A model generated the notes under the pieces. That model was given only the letters and a program-made list of their open reading frames with translations, was not told the origin of the DNA and did not search any database. Shown piece after piece: positions 24,485 through 32,176 of a DNA stretch of 64,000 bases. Source of the DNA: Streptomyces sp. 135 (GTDB lineage Bacteria > Actinomycetota > Actinomycetes > Streptomycetales > Streptomycetaceae); assembly GCF_020026305.1 (NCBI RefSeq), contig NZ_CP075691.1, forward strand, positions 1,178,001 through 1,242,000, written 5' to 3'. Numbering within the stretch: position 1 is the stretch's first letter; each line of letters opens with the position of its first letter. The position numbers and the translations under genes were made by a program.

Positions 24485-25240
24485 CTACCCCTCCCCCCTC
24501 TCCCGCATCTCCCCCAACTCCCCCAGCGCGATCAACTGCTCCGGCGTAACCCCCTCAGGGATGGGAACCGGCGCAGGCGTCCGCAACGGCGGCTGCCACC
24601 CCACCTCCGCGTCCCACGTCCGCACGACCCGCGCCGGCGCCCCCGCCACCACCGCGTGGTCGGGGACCTCGCCCCGCACGACCGCCCCCGCGGCGACGAC
24701 GACATTGCGCCCGATCCGCGCCCCCGGCAGGATCACCGCACCCGTACCCACCCAGCACCCGGACCCGATCTCCACCGGGTCCATCCGCGGCCACTGCTTG
24801 CCGATGGGCGTGTGCGGGTCGTCGTAGGAGTGGTTGGTGGACGTCACGTACACATAGGGCCCGAAGTAACAGTCGTCGCCTATCGTCACCGTCGTATCGG
24901 CGATGACGTGACTGCCGCGGCCGAGCACGACGCCGTTGCCGATGCGCAGGATCGGGTCGGGGCCGAGGTCGAGGTCCGGCATCATCCCTGCGGTGAGCGT
25001 GACGTGCTCGCCGACGATGCAGTGGTCGCCGAGCCGGATCCACGGCTCGCCGAAGACCGTGCCCTGCGGGAAGGCGAGCTTCGTGCCCTCGCCGATCGCG
25101 CCGAACCGCAGCCTGCCCGGGTGCGCGGCGGTCACCGCGCCCGTGCGCTGCGCCCACGCCCAGCCCGAGTGGACCGCGCGCTGCGCGAGGCGGCGCGGCA
25201 CGGCGGTCAGGGATGAGAACGTGTTCCTGTTCTTCGGCAC
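24485..25240 (-). CDS. Left-handed beta-helix acyltransferase (maltose/galactoside O-acetyltransferase-like)
   Basis: The 251-residue protein has hexapeptide repeats across about residues 75-215, including IVGEHVTLTAGMM, VLGRGSHVIADTTVTIGDD, YVYVTSTNHSYDDP and WVGTGAVILPGARIGRNVVV. The NHSYDDP loop contains the catalytic His of this O-acetyltransferase group. It probably acetylates a sugar or glycan. GTG 25240 is the best start; there is no ribosome-binding site, but TAACGT lies 6 nt upstream (25247-25252 on the top strand), which suggests a leaderless mRNA. Confidence 0.87.
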   Translation of the reverse strand: MPKNRNTFSSLTAVPRRLAQRAVHSGWAWAQRTGAVTAAHPGRLRFGAIGEGTKLAFPQGTVFGEPWIRLGDHCIVGEHVTLTAGMMPDLDLGPDPILRIGNGVVLGRGSHVIADTTVTIGDDCYFGPYVYVTSTNHSYDDPHTPIGKQWPRMDPVEIGSGCWVGTGAVILPGARIGRNVVVAAGAVVRGEVPDHAVVAGAPARVVRTWDAEVGWQPPLRTPAPVPIPEGVTPEQLIALGELGEMRERGEG

Positions 25241-25349
25241 GCGCTCACGTTACTCAGTGCCACCGGCCCCCGCAGGCCCATGACCTGTGATCTTCACCCC
25301 ACCCGGCCGCGTGCGCCACCTCGTCCCGTACGGTGCCGTCAGGCGCGGG

Positions 25350-25384
25350 ACCACGGACACCACGGACACCACGGACACCACGGA
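25350..25384. repeat. 9-bp tandem repeat before the gamma carbonic anhydrase gene
   Basis: ACCACGGAC is repeated three times exactly, and a fourth unit ends in GGAA. The array lies 33 bp before the start codon of the next gene and could vary in copy number. Confidence 0.85.
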
Positions 25385-25416
25385 AAACTGACGTCATGGA
25401 AGCGGGGAGCGAGTCG

Positions 25417-25950
25417 ATGGGCCACGAGGCACTCATCACCGGCATCGGCGGCAAGGATCCGAAGATCGACCAGGAGGCGTTCACCGCGCCGACCTCGGTC
25501 GTGCTCGGCGAGGTGACGCTGCACGCCGGGGCCAGCGCCTGGTACGGCGCGGTGCTGCGCGCGGACTGCGGGCCCATCGTCGTGGGCGCGGACAGCAACA
25601 TCCAGGACAATTGCAGCCTGCACGTCGACCCGGGCTTCCCCATCAGCATCGGCGAGCGCGTCTCGGTCGGACACAACGCCGTCCTGCACGGGTGCACCGT
25701 CGAGGACGACAGCCTGATCGGGATGGGCGCGACCGTCCTCAACGGCGCGGTGATCGGGGCCGGTTCCCTGGTCGCGGCGCAGGCCTTGGTACCGCAGGGC
25801 ATGCGCGTGCCCCCGGGCTCGCTCGTCGCGGGCGTGCCCGCCAAGGTGCGCAGGCAGCTCACGGACGAGGAGCGCGAGGGCATCACGCTCAACGGCACGC
25901 TGTACGTCGAACTGGCCAGGGCCCACCGCGACGCGCACGCCGCGGAGTGA
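25417..25950 (+). CDS. Gamma carbonic anhydrase family protein (left-handed beta-helix)
   Basis: The 177-residue protein is a hexapeptide-repeat trimer-forming protein of the gamma-class carbonic anhydrase/PaaY group. Metal ligand histidines are in SLHVDPG and VGHNAVLHGC, and ASAWYGAVLRADCG is the family signature. These proteins bind Zn or Fe; many act as carbonic anhydrases or in CoA-thioester metabolism. ATG 25417 was chosen because GGGGAG lies about 9 nt upstream; ATG 25396 has none. The stop is one base from the end of the convergent DedA gene. Confidence 0.9.
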   Translation: MGHEALITGIGGKDPKIDQEAFTAPTSVVLGEVTLHAGASAWYGAVLRADCGPIVVGADSNIQDNCSLHVDPGFPISIGERVSVGHNAVLHGCTVEDDSLIGMGATVLNGAVIGAGSLVAAQALVPQGMRVPPGSLVAGVPAKVRRQLTDEEREGITLNGTLYVELARAHRDAHAAE

Positions 25951-25951
25951 C

Positions 25952-26623
25952 TCAGTCGCCGACGCCGACGGGCTGCGGTTCGGCCGCCACGGGCCCGGCG
26001 GCCGCGACCTCCGCCTCGGCGGCCGCCTTCTTCGCCCGCCGCTTGACGAACAGCATGGAGCCGACGCCGATCAGCACGGCGACGGCGAGCCCGAGGTAGG
26101 AGAACCGCTTCAGCCAGTCCTCGGCGACGACGCCGATGTAGTAGATGACGGCGGTGGTGCCGCCGGCCCAGACGATGCCGCCGAGGACGTTGGCGATCAG
26201 GAACTTCCAGTACGGCATGCGCAGGACGCCCGCGAGCGGACCGGCGAAGATGCGGAGCAGGGCGACGAAGCGGCCGAAGAAGACCGCCCACATGCCCCAC
26301 TTCTGGAAGGACCGCTCGCAGGTCGCGACGTTGGCCGCGCTGAAGTGCCTGGGGAACTTCCGCTCCAGCCAGGCCAGCAGCGGCCGGCCGCCCTTGCGGC
26401 CGATGGCGTACCCGATGGAGTCGCCGATGATCGCGCCCGCGGTGGCGCAGACGCCCAGGATCACCGGATTGACTTCACCGTGCTGGGAGGACAGGAGCGC
26501 CGCGGAGACCAGGACGATCTCACCGGGCAGCGGGATGCCCAGGCTCTCCAGCCCGATGACGATTCCCACCAGCGCGTAGATACTGACGGCCGGTACCTGC
26601 TCCAGCCACTCCTGGACGTGCAA
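25952..26623 (-). CDS. DedA family membrane protein
   Basis: The 223-residue protein has about five membrane segments. It carries the DedA signatures ESLGIPLPGEIVLVSAALL (residues 26-44), GDSIGYAIGRKGG and FFGRFVALLRIFAGPLAGVL, with conserved Arg and Pro. DedA proteins act in membrane homeostasis; some flip undecaprenyl phosphate or phosphatidylethanolamine. The TTG start at 26623 is supported by GGGAGGA 8 nt upstream. The C-terminal tail is basic, then Ala/Glu-rich. Confidence 0.92.
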   Translation of the reverse strand: MHVQEWLEQVPAVSIYALVGIVIGLESLGIPLPGEIVLVSAALLSSQHGEVNPVILGVCATAGAIIGDSIGYAIGRKGGRPLLAWLERKFPRHFSAANVATCERSFQKWGMWAVFFGRFVALLRIFAGPLAGVLRMPYWKFLIANVLGGIVWAGGTTAVIYYIGVVAEDWLKRFSYLGLAVAVLIGVGSMLFVKRRAKKAAAEAEVAAAGPVAAEPQPVGVGD

Positions 26624-26748
26624 CGCCGGTTCCTCCCATAGTCCCAGTGCTTGCCCCCGGCATACGCGCCGCTGAGCGACGCACGCCCGCGCAGCCTACC
26701 GGTCAAGCTCCACGGGAACGGAACGACGCCGCTCACGCCCGGCTTCCG

Positions 26749-27207
26749 TCAGCTGGGGTCGTTGGGCCTGAGGGTCCACAGGACGGTCATCTCGCCGGTG
26801 ACCGCGCCGTCCGCACGCCGGATCTCGACGGCGACCGGGAACTCGGGGCGCTGTCCGGCGTCGAGTTCGGCGATCACGTCCGCCGCCGGGCGGCCGAGCG
26901 TCGCCGTGGCCGTCACGGCGCCCATGGCGAGCTTCTTGTACGCGATCTCGGCACTGACGGCGAGCGGCACGGCGCGGGAGAGCTGTGCGCCGAACGCGGC
27001 GAGGACGATGGCCCCGCTCGCGGACTCGCCCAGCGTGAACATGGCGCCGGCGTGCGGGCCGCCGACGTGGTTGTGGTACTCGCTCTGGTCGGGCAGGGCC
27101 ACCACGGCCTTGTCCGGCGCGGTCTCACGGAACTCGAGGTTCAGGGTCCTGGCCATCGGCACCGTGGCGGCGAGCATCTCGCCGATCGACATCTGGTCTG
27201 CGCTCAT
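26749..27207 (-). CDS. PaaI/DUF4442-type hotdog thioesterase
   Basis: The 152-residue protein has the hotdog pattern SEYHNHVGGPHAGAMFTLGE, in which HNHVGGPHAG forms the central helix and catalytic loop, followed by SAEIAYKKLAMG. Members hydrolyse acyl-CoA or act on related thioesters. No start codon has a good ribosome-binding site; ATG 27207 is taken, and ATG 27192 is equally possible. The neighbours do not define the substrate. Confidence 0.82.
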   Translation of the reverse strand: MSADQMSIGEMLAATVPMARTLNLEFRETAPDKAVVALPDQSEYHNHVGGPHAGAMFTLGESASGAIVLAAFGAQLSRAVPLAVSAEIAYKKLAMGAVTATATLGRPAADVIAELDAGQRPEFPVAVEIRRADGAVTGEMTVLWTLRPNDPS

Positions 27208-27274
27208 GGCGGCGATGTTACCCATGAGTAGAGTTGAATGACCAGGGCCCTCCGCCGCGGAGACCACCGTCCCC

Positions 27275-27280
27275 TATCGT
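27275..27280 (+). promoter_or_regulatory. -10-like hexamer of leaderless paralogue 1
   Basis: TATCGT is followed by exactly 8 nt and then the ATG of the gene at 27289. There is no Shine-Dalgarno sequence. The same hexamer and spacing occur before the other two paralogues. Confidence 0.6.
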
Positions 27281-27288
27281 GGACGCCC

Positions 27289-28272
27289 ATGTGGCATGGA
27301 CAGCAGCCGCCCGGGGGCGAGCAGAACCAGCCGGGCCAAGAGCGGAATCCGTATCGGCAGCCGGGATACCAGCAGCCCGACCCGTATCAGCGGCAGGCCC
27401 CTTGGAACGCGCCCACCATGCCCGGGGAGTCGCGGGGCGGGGCCCCCGAGCCCCCGCGCGGCAACGGCAGACGGACCAAGGTGACCGCCCTCGCCGCGGC
27501 GGCTGCCGTCGTGGTCGCCGCGGGCGTCACCGGGGCCCTGCTCCTCGGCGGCGACAAAGATGAGCGGAGCGCGGAGGACGAGACGAGCGCCTCCGCCAAG
27601 CCCGGCCCGGCGAAGCCTTCCGCGTCAGGCTCCGCCGACAACCCCCGCGCGGGCGCCGACCCCGGCCCGACCGTGCCCGGCTGGAAGGTCGTGGTGAACC
27701 CGAAGCGCGGCATCGCCTTCGACGTACCTCCCGAGTGGTCCCTGGAATCGAGGGACTGGGCCGGCGGATACGTCGAAGAGAAGGACGCCGACGACGAATC
27801 GGCGCCGTTCCTCGTTGCCTACGCCGCCCCCGCCTACTTCAAGGAGAAGTGGTGCGCGAGCGACGACGACAAGGACGGGGTCAAGGACCACGTACCGCTG
27901 GCCGCGGCCGGCACCCGCGGCAACAAGGACGCCAAGAGCACCGAGCAGATCGCACGGCACGACGCGACCATGTGGGTCTACGGCGCCTACACGCAGCCCG
28001 ACAGGAAGAAGGTCACCACCGGCCCCGTGGAGTCGTACACCACGAGGTCGGGTCTCAAGGGCAGCCTGGCGAGCGCCACTTCGGCGGGTGTCGACAAGCA
28101 GGGCAAGTGCGACTCCGACGGCAAGGCCACGGTCTTCGCCTTCAAGGACTCGGCGGGCAAGTTCGCCTCCTGGTCCTTCCACGGCGCGAAAGGCGTGGGG
28201 GAGGAACTCCCGGACGCGACCGTGCGGAAGATCCTCTCGACCGTGCGTGAGTACGAGATGGCCGAGGACTGA
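27289..28272 (+). CDS. Membrane-anchored protein of unknown function, tandem paralogue 1
   Basis: The 327-residue protein has a cytoplasmic Pro/Gln/Tyr-rich tail (MWHGQQPPGGEQN, then PGYQQPDPYQ). One transmembrane helix follows (about residues 65-85, TALAAAAAVVVAAGVTGALL), then a charged linker and an extracellular domain of about 190 residues. The domain has VVVNPKRGIAFDVPPEW, APAYFKEKWCASDDDKDG, SYTTRSGLKGSLA and KCDSDGKATVFAFK. Two conserved cysteines (KWC and KCDS) may form a disulfide. Three tandem copies lie here. Tails rich in PYQQPGYQ are common in actinomycete membrane proteins. No family was recognised. Confidence 0.85.
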   Translation: MWHGQQPPGGEQNQPGQERNPYRQPGYQQPDPYQRQAPWNAPTMPGESRGGAPEPPRGNGRRTKVTALAAAAAVVVAAGVTGALLLGGDKDERSAEDETSASAKPGPAKPSASGSADNPRAGADPGPTVPGWKVVVNPKRGIAFDVPPEWSLESRDWAGGYVEEKDADDESAPFLVAYAAPAYFKEKWCASDDDKDGVKDHVPLAAAGTRGNKDAKSTEQIARHDATMWVYGAYTQPDRKKVTTGPVESYTTRSGLKGSLASATSAGVDKQGKCDSDGKATVFAFKDSAGKFASWSFHGAKGVGEELPDATVRKILSTVREYEMAED

Positions 28273-28336
28273 GCCGCTCCCGGGGCCGCCGTCCCCGGCC
28301 TCCCGGGGCGATGTGATCTTCAGCGGGCGGCCCCCG

Positions 28337-28342
28337 TATCGT
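28337..28342 (+). promoter_or_regulatory. -10-like hexamer of leaderless paralogue 2
   Basis: TATCGT lies exactly 8 nt before the ATG at 28351, as in the first paralogue. The next upstream bases are GC-rich and offer no ribosome-binding site. Confidence 0.6.
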
Positions 28343-28350
28343 GTGCGGCC

Positions 28351-29394
28351 ATGTGGCCAGGACAGCAGCCGCCCGGGGGCGAGCAGAACCCGCAGGACCA
28401 GAGCCGGAACCCGTACCAGCAGCCGGGGTACCAGCAGCCCAACCCCTATCAGCAGCCGGGCTATCAGGCACCGAACCCCTATCAGCAGCCGGCCGCACCC
28501 CAGCCCCAGCCCCAGGGGCAGTGGAGCGCGCCGACCGTCCCGACCGGGGCGCCGCAGGCTCCGGACGGCGGCGGCAAGGGCAGCGGCAAGGTCAAGGTCG
28601 TCTCTCTCGTGACGGCCGCCGCCGTGGTCGTCGCCGCGGGCGTGACGGGGTTCCTGCTCCTCGCCGACAAGGACGGGAAGGCCGGGAAGGACGACCGGGC
28701 CGGCTCCGGCTCCCCCTCGAAGGCCGCCCCTGAGAGCCCGGGCGCCGCTCCGGACGACGGCGACGACAGCGAGCGCGGTACGGACGACGGCCTGGAACCG
28801 ACCATCAAGGGCTGGCACGTCGTGGTGAACCCCAGGTGGGGCACGGCCTTCGACGTGCCGCCCGAGTGGGAGGTGCAGAACCCCGGTTCCGCGATCGCCT
28901 TCGAGGACGTCAAGACCGGCAAGCCGCTCATGACGATGTCGGCGCCCGCGTACCTCAAGCCCGAGTGGTGCGTCACCGACGACGACAAGGACGGCAGGAG
29001 CGAGGACCACGAACTCGCCGCCGTCGGCACCAAGGGCGCCAAGGGCGCGAAGAACACCGAGCAGGTCGCGGTCAACCAGGTCGCCTGGTGGGTCTACGCC
29101 GGATACACCCAGCCGGACAAGAAGAGCTTCACCTCCGACGAGAAGGCGCAGCCGTACACCACCAAGGCCGGCATCAAGGGCAGCATCGCCCGCGCCGAGT
29201 CCACGAACACACCCCAGACGGGCAAGTGCGCCTCCGACGGCAAGGCGATCACCTTCGGCTTCAAGAACTCCGCGGGCGACTACGTCGCGTGGAGCCTCTA
29301 CGGAGCGCGCGGGGTCAAGGACGAGATACCCGAGGAGACGGTCATGAAGATCCTCAGCACGGTGCGCACCCACGGCGAGCCGACGGAATCCTGA
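28351..29394 (+). CDS. Membrane-anchored protein of unknown function, tandem paralogue 2
   Basis: The 347-residue protein has the same layout as its neighbours: MWPGQQPPGGEQN, repeated QQPGYQ.PNPY units (residues 18-48), one transmembrane helix (about residues 85-107, ending GVTGFLLL) and an extracellular domain. It shares VVVNPRWGTAFDVPPEWEV, APAYLKPEWCVTDDDKDG, NQVAWWVYAGYTQPDKK, KCASDGKAITFGF and an ending KILSTVRTH. The Asp-rich DDDKDG loop could bind calcium, which is inference. It is more like copy 3 than copy 1 in its N-terminal tail. Confidence 0.85.
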   Translation: MWPGQQPPGGEQNPQDQSRNPYQQPGYQQPNPYQQPGYQAPNPYQQPAAPQPQPQGQWSAPTVPTGAPQAPDGGGKGSGKVKVVSLVTAAAVVVAAGVTGFLLLADKDGKAGKDDRAGSGSPSKAAPESPGAAPDDGDDSERGTDDGLEPTIKGWHVVVNPRWGTAFDVPPEWEVQNPGSAIAFEDVKTGKPLMTMSAPAYLKPEWCVTDDDKDGRSEDHELAAVGTKGAKGAKNTEQVAVNQVAWWVYAGYTQPDKKSFTSDEKAQPYTTKAGIKGSIARAESTNTPQTGKCASDGKAITFGFKNSAGDYVAWSLYGARGVKDEIPEETVMKILSTVRTHGEPTES

Positions 29395-29490
29395 CGCTTT
29401 CCGCCGCTTTCTCCGTACGTTCTTCCCGTCGGCGGCGGCCCCGTGCCGACCCCGGCGGGGCTGCCCGTGGCACCCGGCCCCCGGCACCTC

Positions 29491-29496
29491 TATGGT
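29491..29496 (+). promoter_or_regulatory. -10-like hexamer of leaderless paralogue 3
   Basis: TATGGT lies exactly 8 nt before the ATG at 29505. With the two sites upstream, it makes a conserved TATSGT-N8-ATG arrangement. Confidence 0.6.
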
Positions 29497-29504
29497 TACT
29501 GGCC

Positions 29505-30605
29505 ATGTGGCCAGAACAGCAGCCGCCCGGGGGCGAGCAGAACCCGCAGGACCAGAATCACAACCCGTATCAGCAGCCGGGGTACCAGGCGCCCAACCCC
29601 TATCAGCAGCCGGGGTATCAGCAGCAGCCCGCGGGCGGCTACCCGCAGCAGCCGCCCGCCGGTGGCTACCAGCAGCCGCACTCGGGCGGGTTCTCGCGGC
29701 CCGAGCAGCCGCAGCCGCACTGGTCCGCTCCGACGCCGCCGCCCGGACTGCCGCAGCAGAGCGGTGGCGGCCAGGGCGGGGGCGGCGGCAACAAGACGAA
29801 GATCACCGCCATCGTCGCCTCGCTGGCCGTGGTGGTGGCGGCCGGCGTCACCGGCTTCCTGGTCCTCGGCGGTGACGAAGAGGGCAAGGACGACAAGGCG
29901 GGGCCGGCGAAGCCCTCGAAGTCCGCGACGAAGAAGCCGGACCCGACGCCCACCGGCGGCGGGAACGAACGCGGTGAGGGCGGCGAGGACAAGCCGACGG
30001 TTCCCGGCTGGCAGGTCGTGGTGAACCCCAAGTGGGGCACCGCCTTCGACGTTCCGGCCGACTGGAAGGTCGAGACGCCGGACACCTTCACCGGCTTCGA
30101 CGACCGCAAGGACAACGGCGCGAAGGCGATCATCGGCATGTCCGCGCCCGCGGTCTACAAAGAGAAGTGGTGCACCTCGGACGAGGACAAGAACGGCGAG
30201 TCCGAGGACACCTCGCTCGCCGTCGTCGGCACCAAGGGGCAGAACGGCGCGAAGAACACCAAGGACGTCGCGCGCAACGACTCCGCGTGGTGGGTCTTCG
30301 GCGGTTACACCGAGCAGACCAAGGCCGACAAGAAGAAGATCAAGATCGGCAAGGTGGAGGAGTACACCACCAAGTCCGGCGTCAAGGGCAGCCTCGCGAC
30401 GTCGACGACGTCCGGCGCCGCCACGTCCGCCAAGTGCGACTCGGAGGGCAAGGCCACCACGTTCGCCTTCAAGAACGAGGCCGGTGAGTACGTGGCCTGG
30501 ACCCTCTACGGCGCCAAGGGCGTCAAGGAAGAGGTCTCCGACGCCCTGGTGAGGAAGATCCTGGACACCGTGCGGTGGAGCGAGGCCGCGGCCGAGGAGT
30601 CCTGA
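29505..30605 (+). CDS. Membrane-anchored protein of unknown function, tandem paralogue 3
   Basis: The 366-residue protein begins MWPEQQPPGGEQN and has the longest Gln/Pro/Gly/Tyr-rich tail (residues 14-85, with PYQQPGYQ and GGYPQQPPAGGYQQP). A transmembrane helix (about 105-125) follows, then the shared extracellular domain: VVVNPKWGTAFDVPADWKV, APAVYKEKWCTSDEDKNG, WWVFGGYTEQTKADKKK, EYTTKSGVKGSLATS and KCDSEGKATTFAFK. The ATG at 29505 is fixed by the identical MW-EQQPPGGEQN start in all copies. Function unknown. Confidence 0.85.
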   Translation: MWPEQQPPGGEQNPQDQNHNPYQQPGYQAPNPYQQPGYQQQPAGGYPQQPPAGGYQQPHSGGFSRPEQPQPHWSAPTPPPGLPQQSGGGQGGGGGNKTKITAIVASLAVVVAAGVTGFLVLGGDEEGKDDKAGPAKPSKSATKKPDPTPTGGGNERGEGGEDKPTVPGWQVVVNPKWGTAFDVPADWKVETPDTFTGFDDRKDNGAKAIIGMSAPAVYKEKWCTSDEDKNGESEDTSLAVVGTKGQNGAKNTKDVARNDSAWWVFGGYTEQTKADKKKIKIGKVEEYTTKSGVKGSLATSTTSGAATSAKCDSEGKATTFAFKNEAGEYVAWTLYGAKGVKEEVSDALVRKILDTVRWSEAAAEES

Positions 30606-30617
30606 GCCGCGCGGCGC

Positions 30618-30690
30618 GTTCTGCGCCACGAGAACGATCTGAGCCACGAGAACAAACGGTTTGGCAAGTGCGTACTGCCCCGGGGATAGT
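30618..30690 (+). promoter_or_regulatory. Promoter and possible operator of the MFS gene
   Basis: TTGGCA (30661-30666) and GATAGT (30685-30690), spaced by 18 bp, form a promoter whose start point would fall close to the GTG at 30697. Upstream, CGTTCT (30618-30623) and AGAACG (30632-30637) are perfect inverted arms, and GCCACGAGAAC occurs twice (30626-30636, 30644-30654). Confidence 0.6.
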
Positions 30691-30696
30691 CCCGGA

Positions 30697-32022
30697 GTGA
30701 CGAATCCTGCCTCCGTGCCGCGCCGCCGCCCCAGTTGGGCGGGACGCAACTACACGCTGCTGACCGCCGCCGCGATCGTGACGAACCTCGGAAGCCACGG
30801 GGCGTTGATCGCGGCGGCGTTCGCCGTGCTGGACGCCGGGGGTGACGGCGGGGACGTCGGGCTCGTCGCGGCCGCGCGGACGCTGCCCCTCGTGCTGTTC
30901 CTGCTCATCGGCGGAGCCGTCGCCGACCGGCTGCCGCGCCACCACGTGATGGTCGCCGCCAACGCCCTCAACTGCGTGTCGCAGGCGGCGTTCGCCGTGC
31001 TCGTCATCGCGGGCGAGCCGCAGCTGTGGCAGATGATGCTGCTCACCGGCCTCGGCGGCGTCGGGCAGGCCTTCTTCGGGCCCGCGGCCGAGGGGATGCT
31101 GATGTCCTCGGTCAGCGGCGAGCAGGTCAGCCGGGCGTTCGCGCTGTACCGGATGGCGATGCAGGGGGCGGGCCTCGGCGGCGCCGCGCTCGGCGGTCTG
31201 ATGGTGGCGGCGATCGGCCCGGGGTGGGTGCTCGCGGTGGACGCGGCGGCGTTCGCGGTCGCGGGAGCGCTGCGTTCCCTCCTGGACGTCAGCCACATAC
31301 CGGAGCGCGCGCCCGGCGGCGGACTGCTCTCCGATCTGCGGGACGGCTGGCGGGAGTTCACCGGCCGCACCTGGCTCTGGTCGATCGTGGCGCAGTTCTC
31401 GGTCGTGGTGGCGGTGGTCGGGGCCGCCGAGTCGGTGTTCGGCCCCCTGGTGGCCCGCGACGAGCTGGGCGGCGCGGGGCCGTGGGGCCTGGCGCTCGCC
31501 GCGTTCGGCGCGGGCACGGTCGGCGGCGCGGTCCTGATGATGCGGTGGAAGCCGCGGCGGCTGCTGCTCGCGGGCACCCTCTGCGTGTTTCCGCTGGCCG
31601 CGCCCTCGGCGGCGCTGGCCGTGCCGCTGCCGGTGGCCGGGCTCGCCGCGGTGATGTTCGTCAGCGGCGTGGCGATCGAGGTGTTCGGCGTCTCCTGGAT
31701 GACCGCGATGCACCAGGAGATCCCGGAGGAGAAGCTGTCGCGGGTCGCCGCCTACGACTGGTTCGGCTCGATCGCGATGGTGCCTCTCGCCACGGCCCTC
31801 GCCGGCCCCGCTGAGTCCGCGTTCGGCCGCGGCCCGTCGCTGTGGGGCTGCGCGGTGCTGGTGGTCCTCGTGACGGCGGCCGTCCTGTTCGTCCCCGACG
31901 TACGCAACTTGACGCGACGCACGAAGGAGGTGACGGTGCCGACGCCTCGCGCCGGCGTCTCCGCGGACGCGGTCGCCGCGACCTCAGCCGATGCGGAGGG
32001 CCCTGTCGGGCGGCTCGGGTGA
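30697..32022 (+). CDS. MFS transporter of the enterobactin-exporter (EntS-like) type
   Basis: The 441-residue protein has about twelve membrane segments, starting NYTLLTAAAIVTNLGSHGAL. The motif-A region is GGAVADRLPRHHVMVAANAL, and the second half begins RTWLWSIVAQFSVVVAVVG. Sequences like this fall in the MFS_3 group that exports siderophores or drugs; the substrate is unknown. GTG 30697 was chosen because a promoter lies immediately upstream, giving a leaderless message. The last few codons run into a 48-bp tandem repeat. Confidence 0.87.
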   Translation: MTNPASVPRRRPSWAGRNYTLLTAAAIVTNLGSHGALIAAAFAVLDAGGDGGDVGLVAAARTLPLVLFLLIGGAVADRLPRHHVMVAANALNCVSQAAFAVLVIAGEPQLWQMMLLTGLGGVGQAFFGPAAEGMLMSSVSGEQVSRAFALYRMAMQGAGLGGAALGGLMVAAIGPGWVLAVDAAAFAVAGALRSLLDVSHIPERAPGGGLLSDLRDGWREFTGRTWLWSIVAQFSVVVAVVGAAESVFGPLVARDELGGAGPWGLALAAFGAGTVGGAVLMMRWKPRRLLLAGTLCVFPLAAPSAALAVPLPVAGLAAVMFVSGVAIEVFGVSWMTAMHQEIPEEKLSRVAAYDWFGSIAMVPLATALAGPAESAFGRGPSLWGCAVLVVLVTAAVLFVPDVRNLTRRTKEVTVPTPRAGVSADAVAATSADAEGPVGRLG

Positions 32023-32176
32023 GGGATCGGCTCACCCCACGCCGAACGCCCCGCCAGGCGGCTCGGACGAAGGACCGGCTCAACCCACACTGAACGCCCC
32101 GCCCCGGCGGCTCGGACGAAGGATCGGCTCAACCCACACTGAACGCCCCGCCAGGCGGCTCCGGTGAAGGGACGGC
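32011..32176. repeat. 48-49-bp tandem repeat spanning two convergent gene ends
   Basis: Units start at 32011, 32059, 32108 and (partial) 32156, each opening CGGCTCGG and containing GATCGGCTCAACCCACAC or a close variant, then GAACGCCCCGCC. The first unit covers the MFS stop codon and the third and fourth cover the last codons of the convergent methyltransferase-like gene. It is a recent local amplification of gene-end sequence. Confidence 0.85.

Noticed and set aside
25350-25384. Possible CRISPR array
   Set aside because: Units are 9 bp with no spacers; it is a simple tandem repeat.
32011-32176. Possible CRISPR or replication iterons
   Set aside because: The 48-bp units are contiguous without spacers and embrace gene ends; no rep or cas gene is near.
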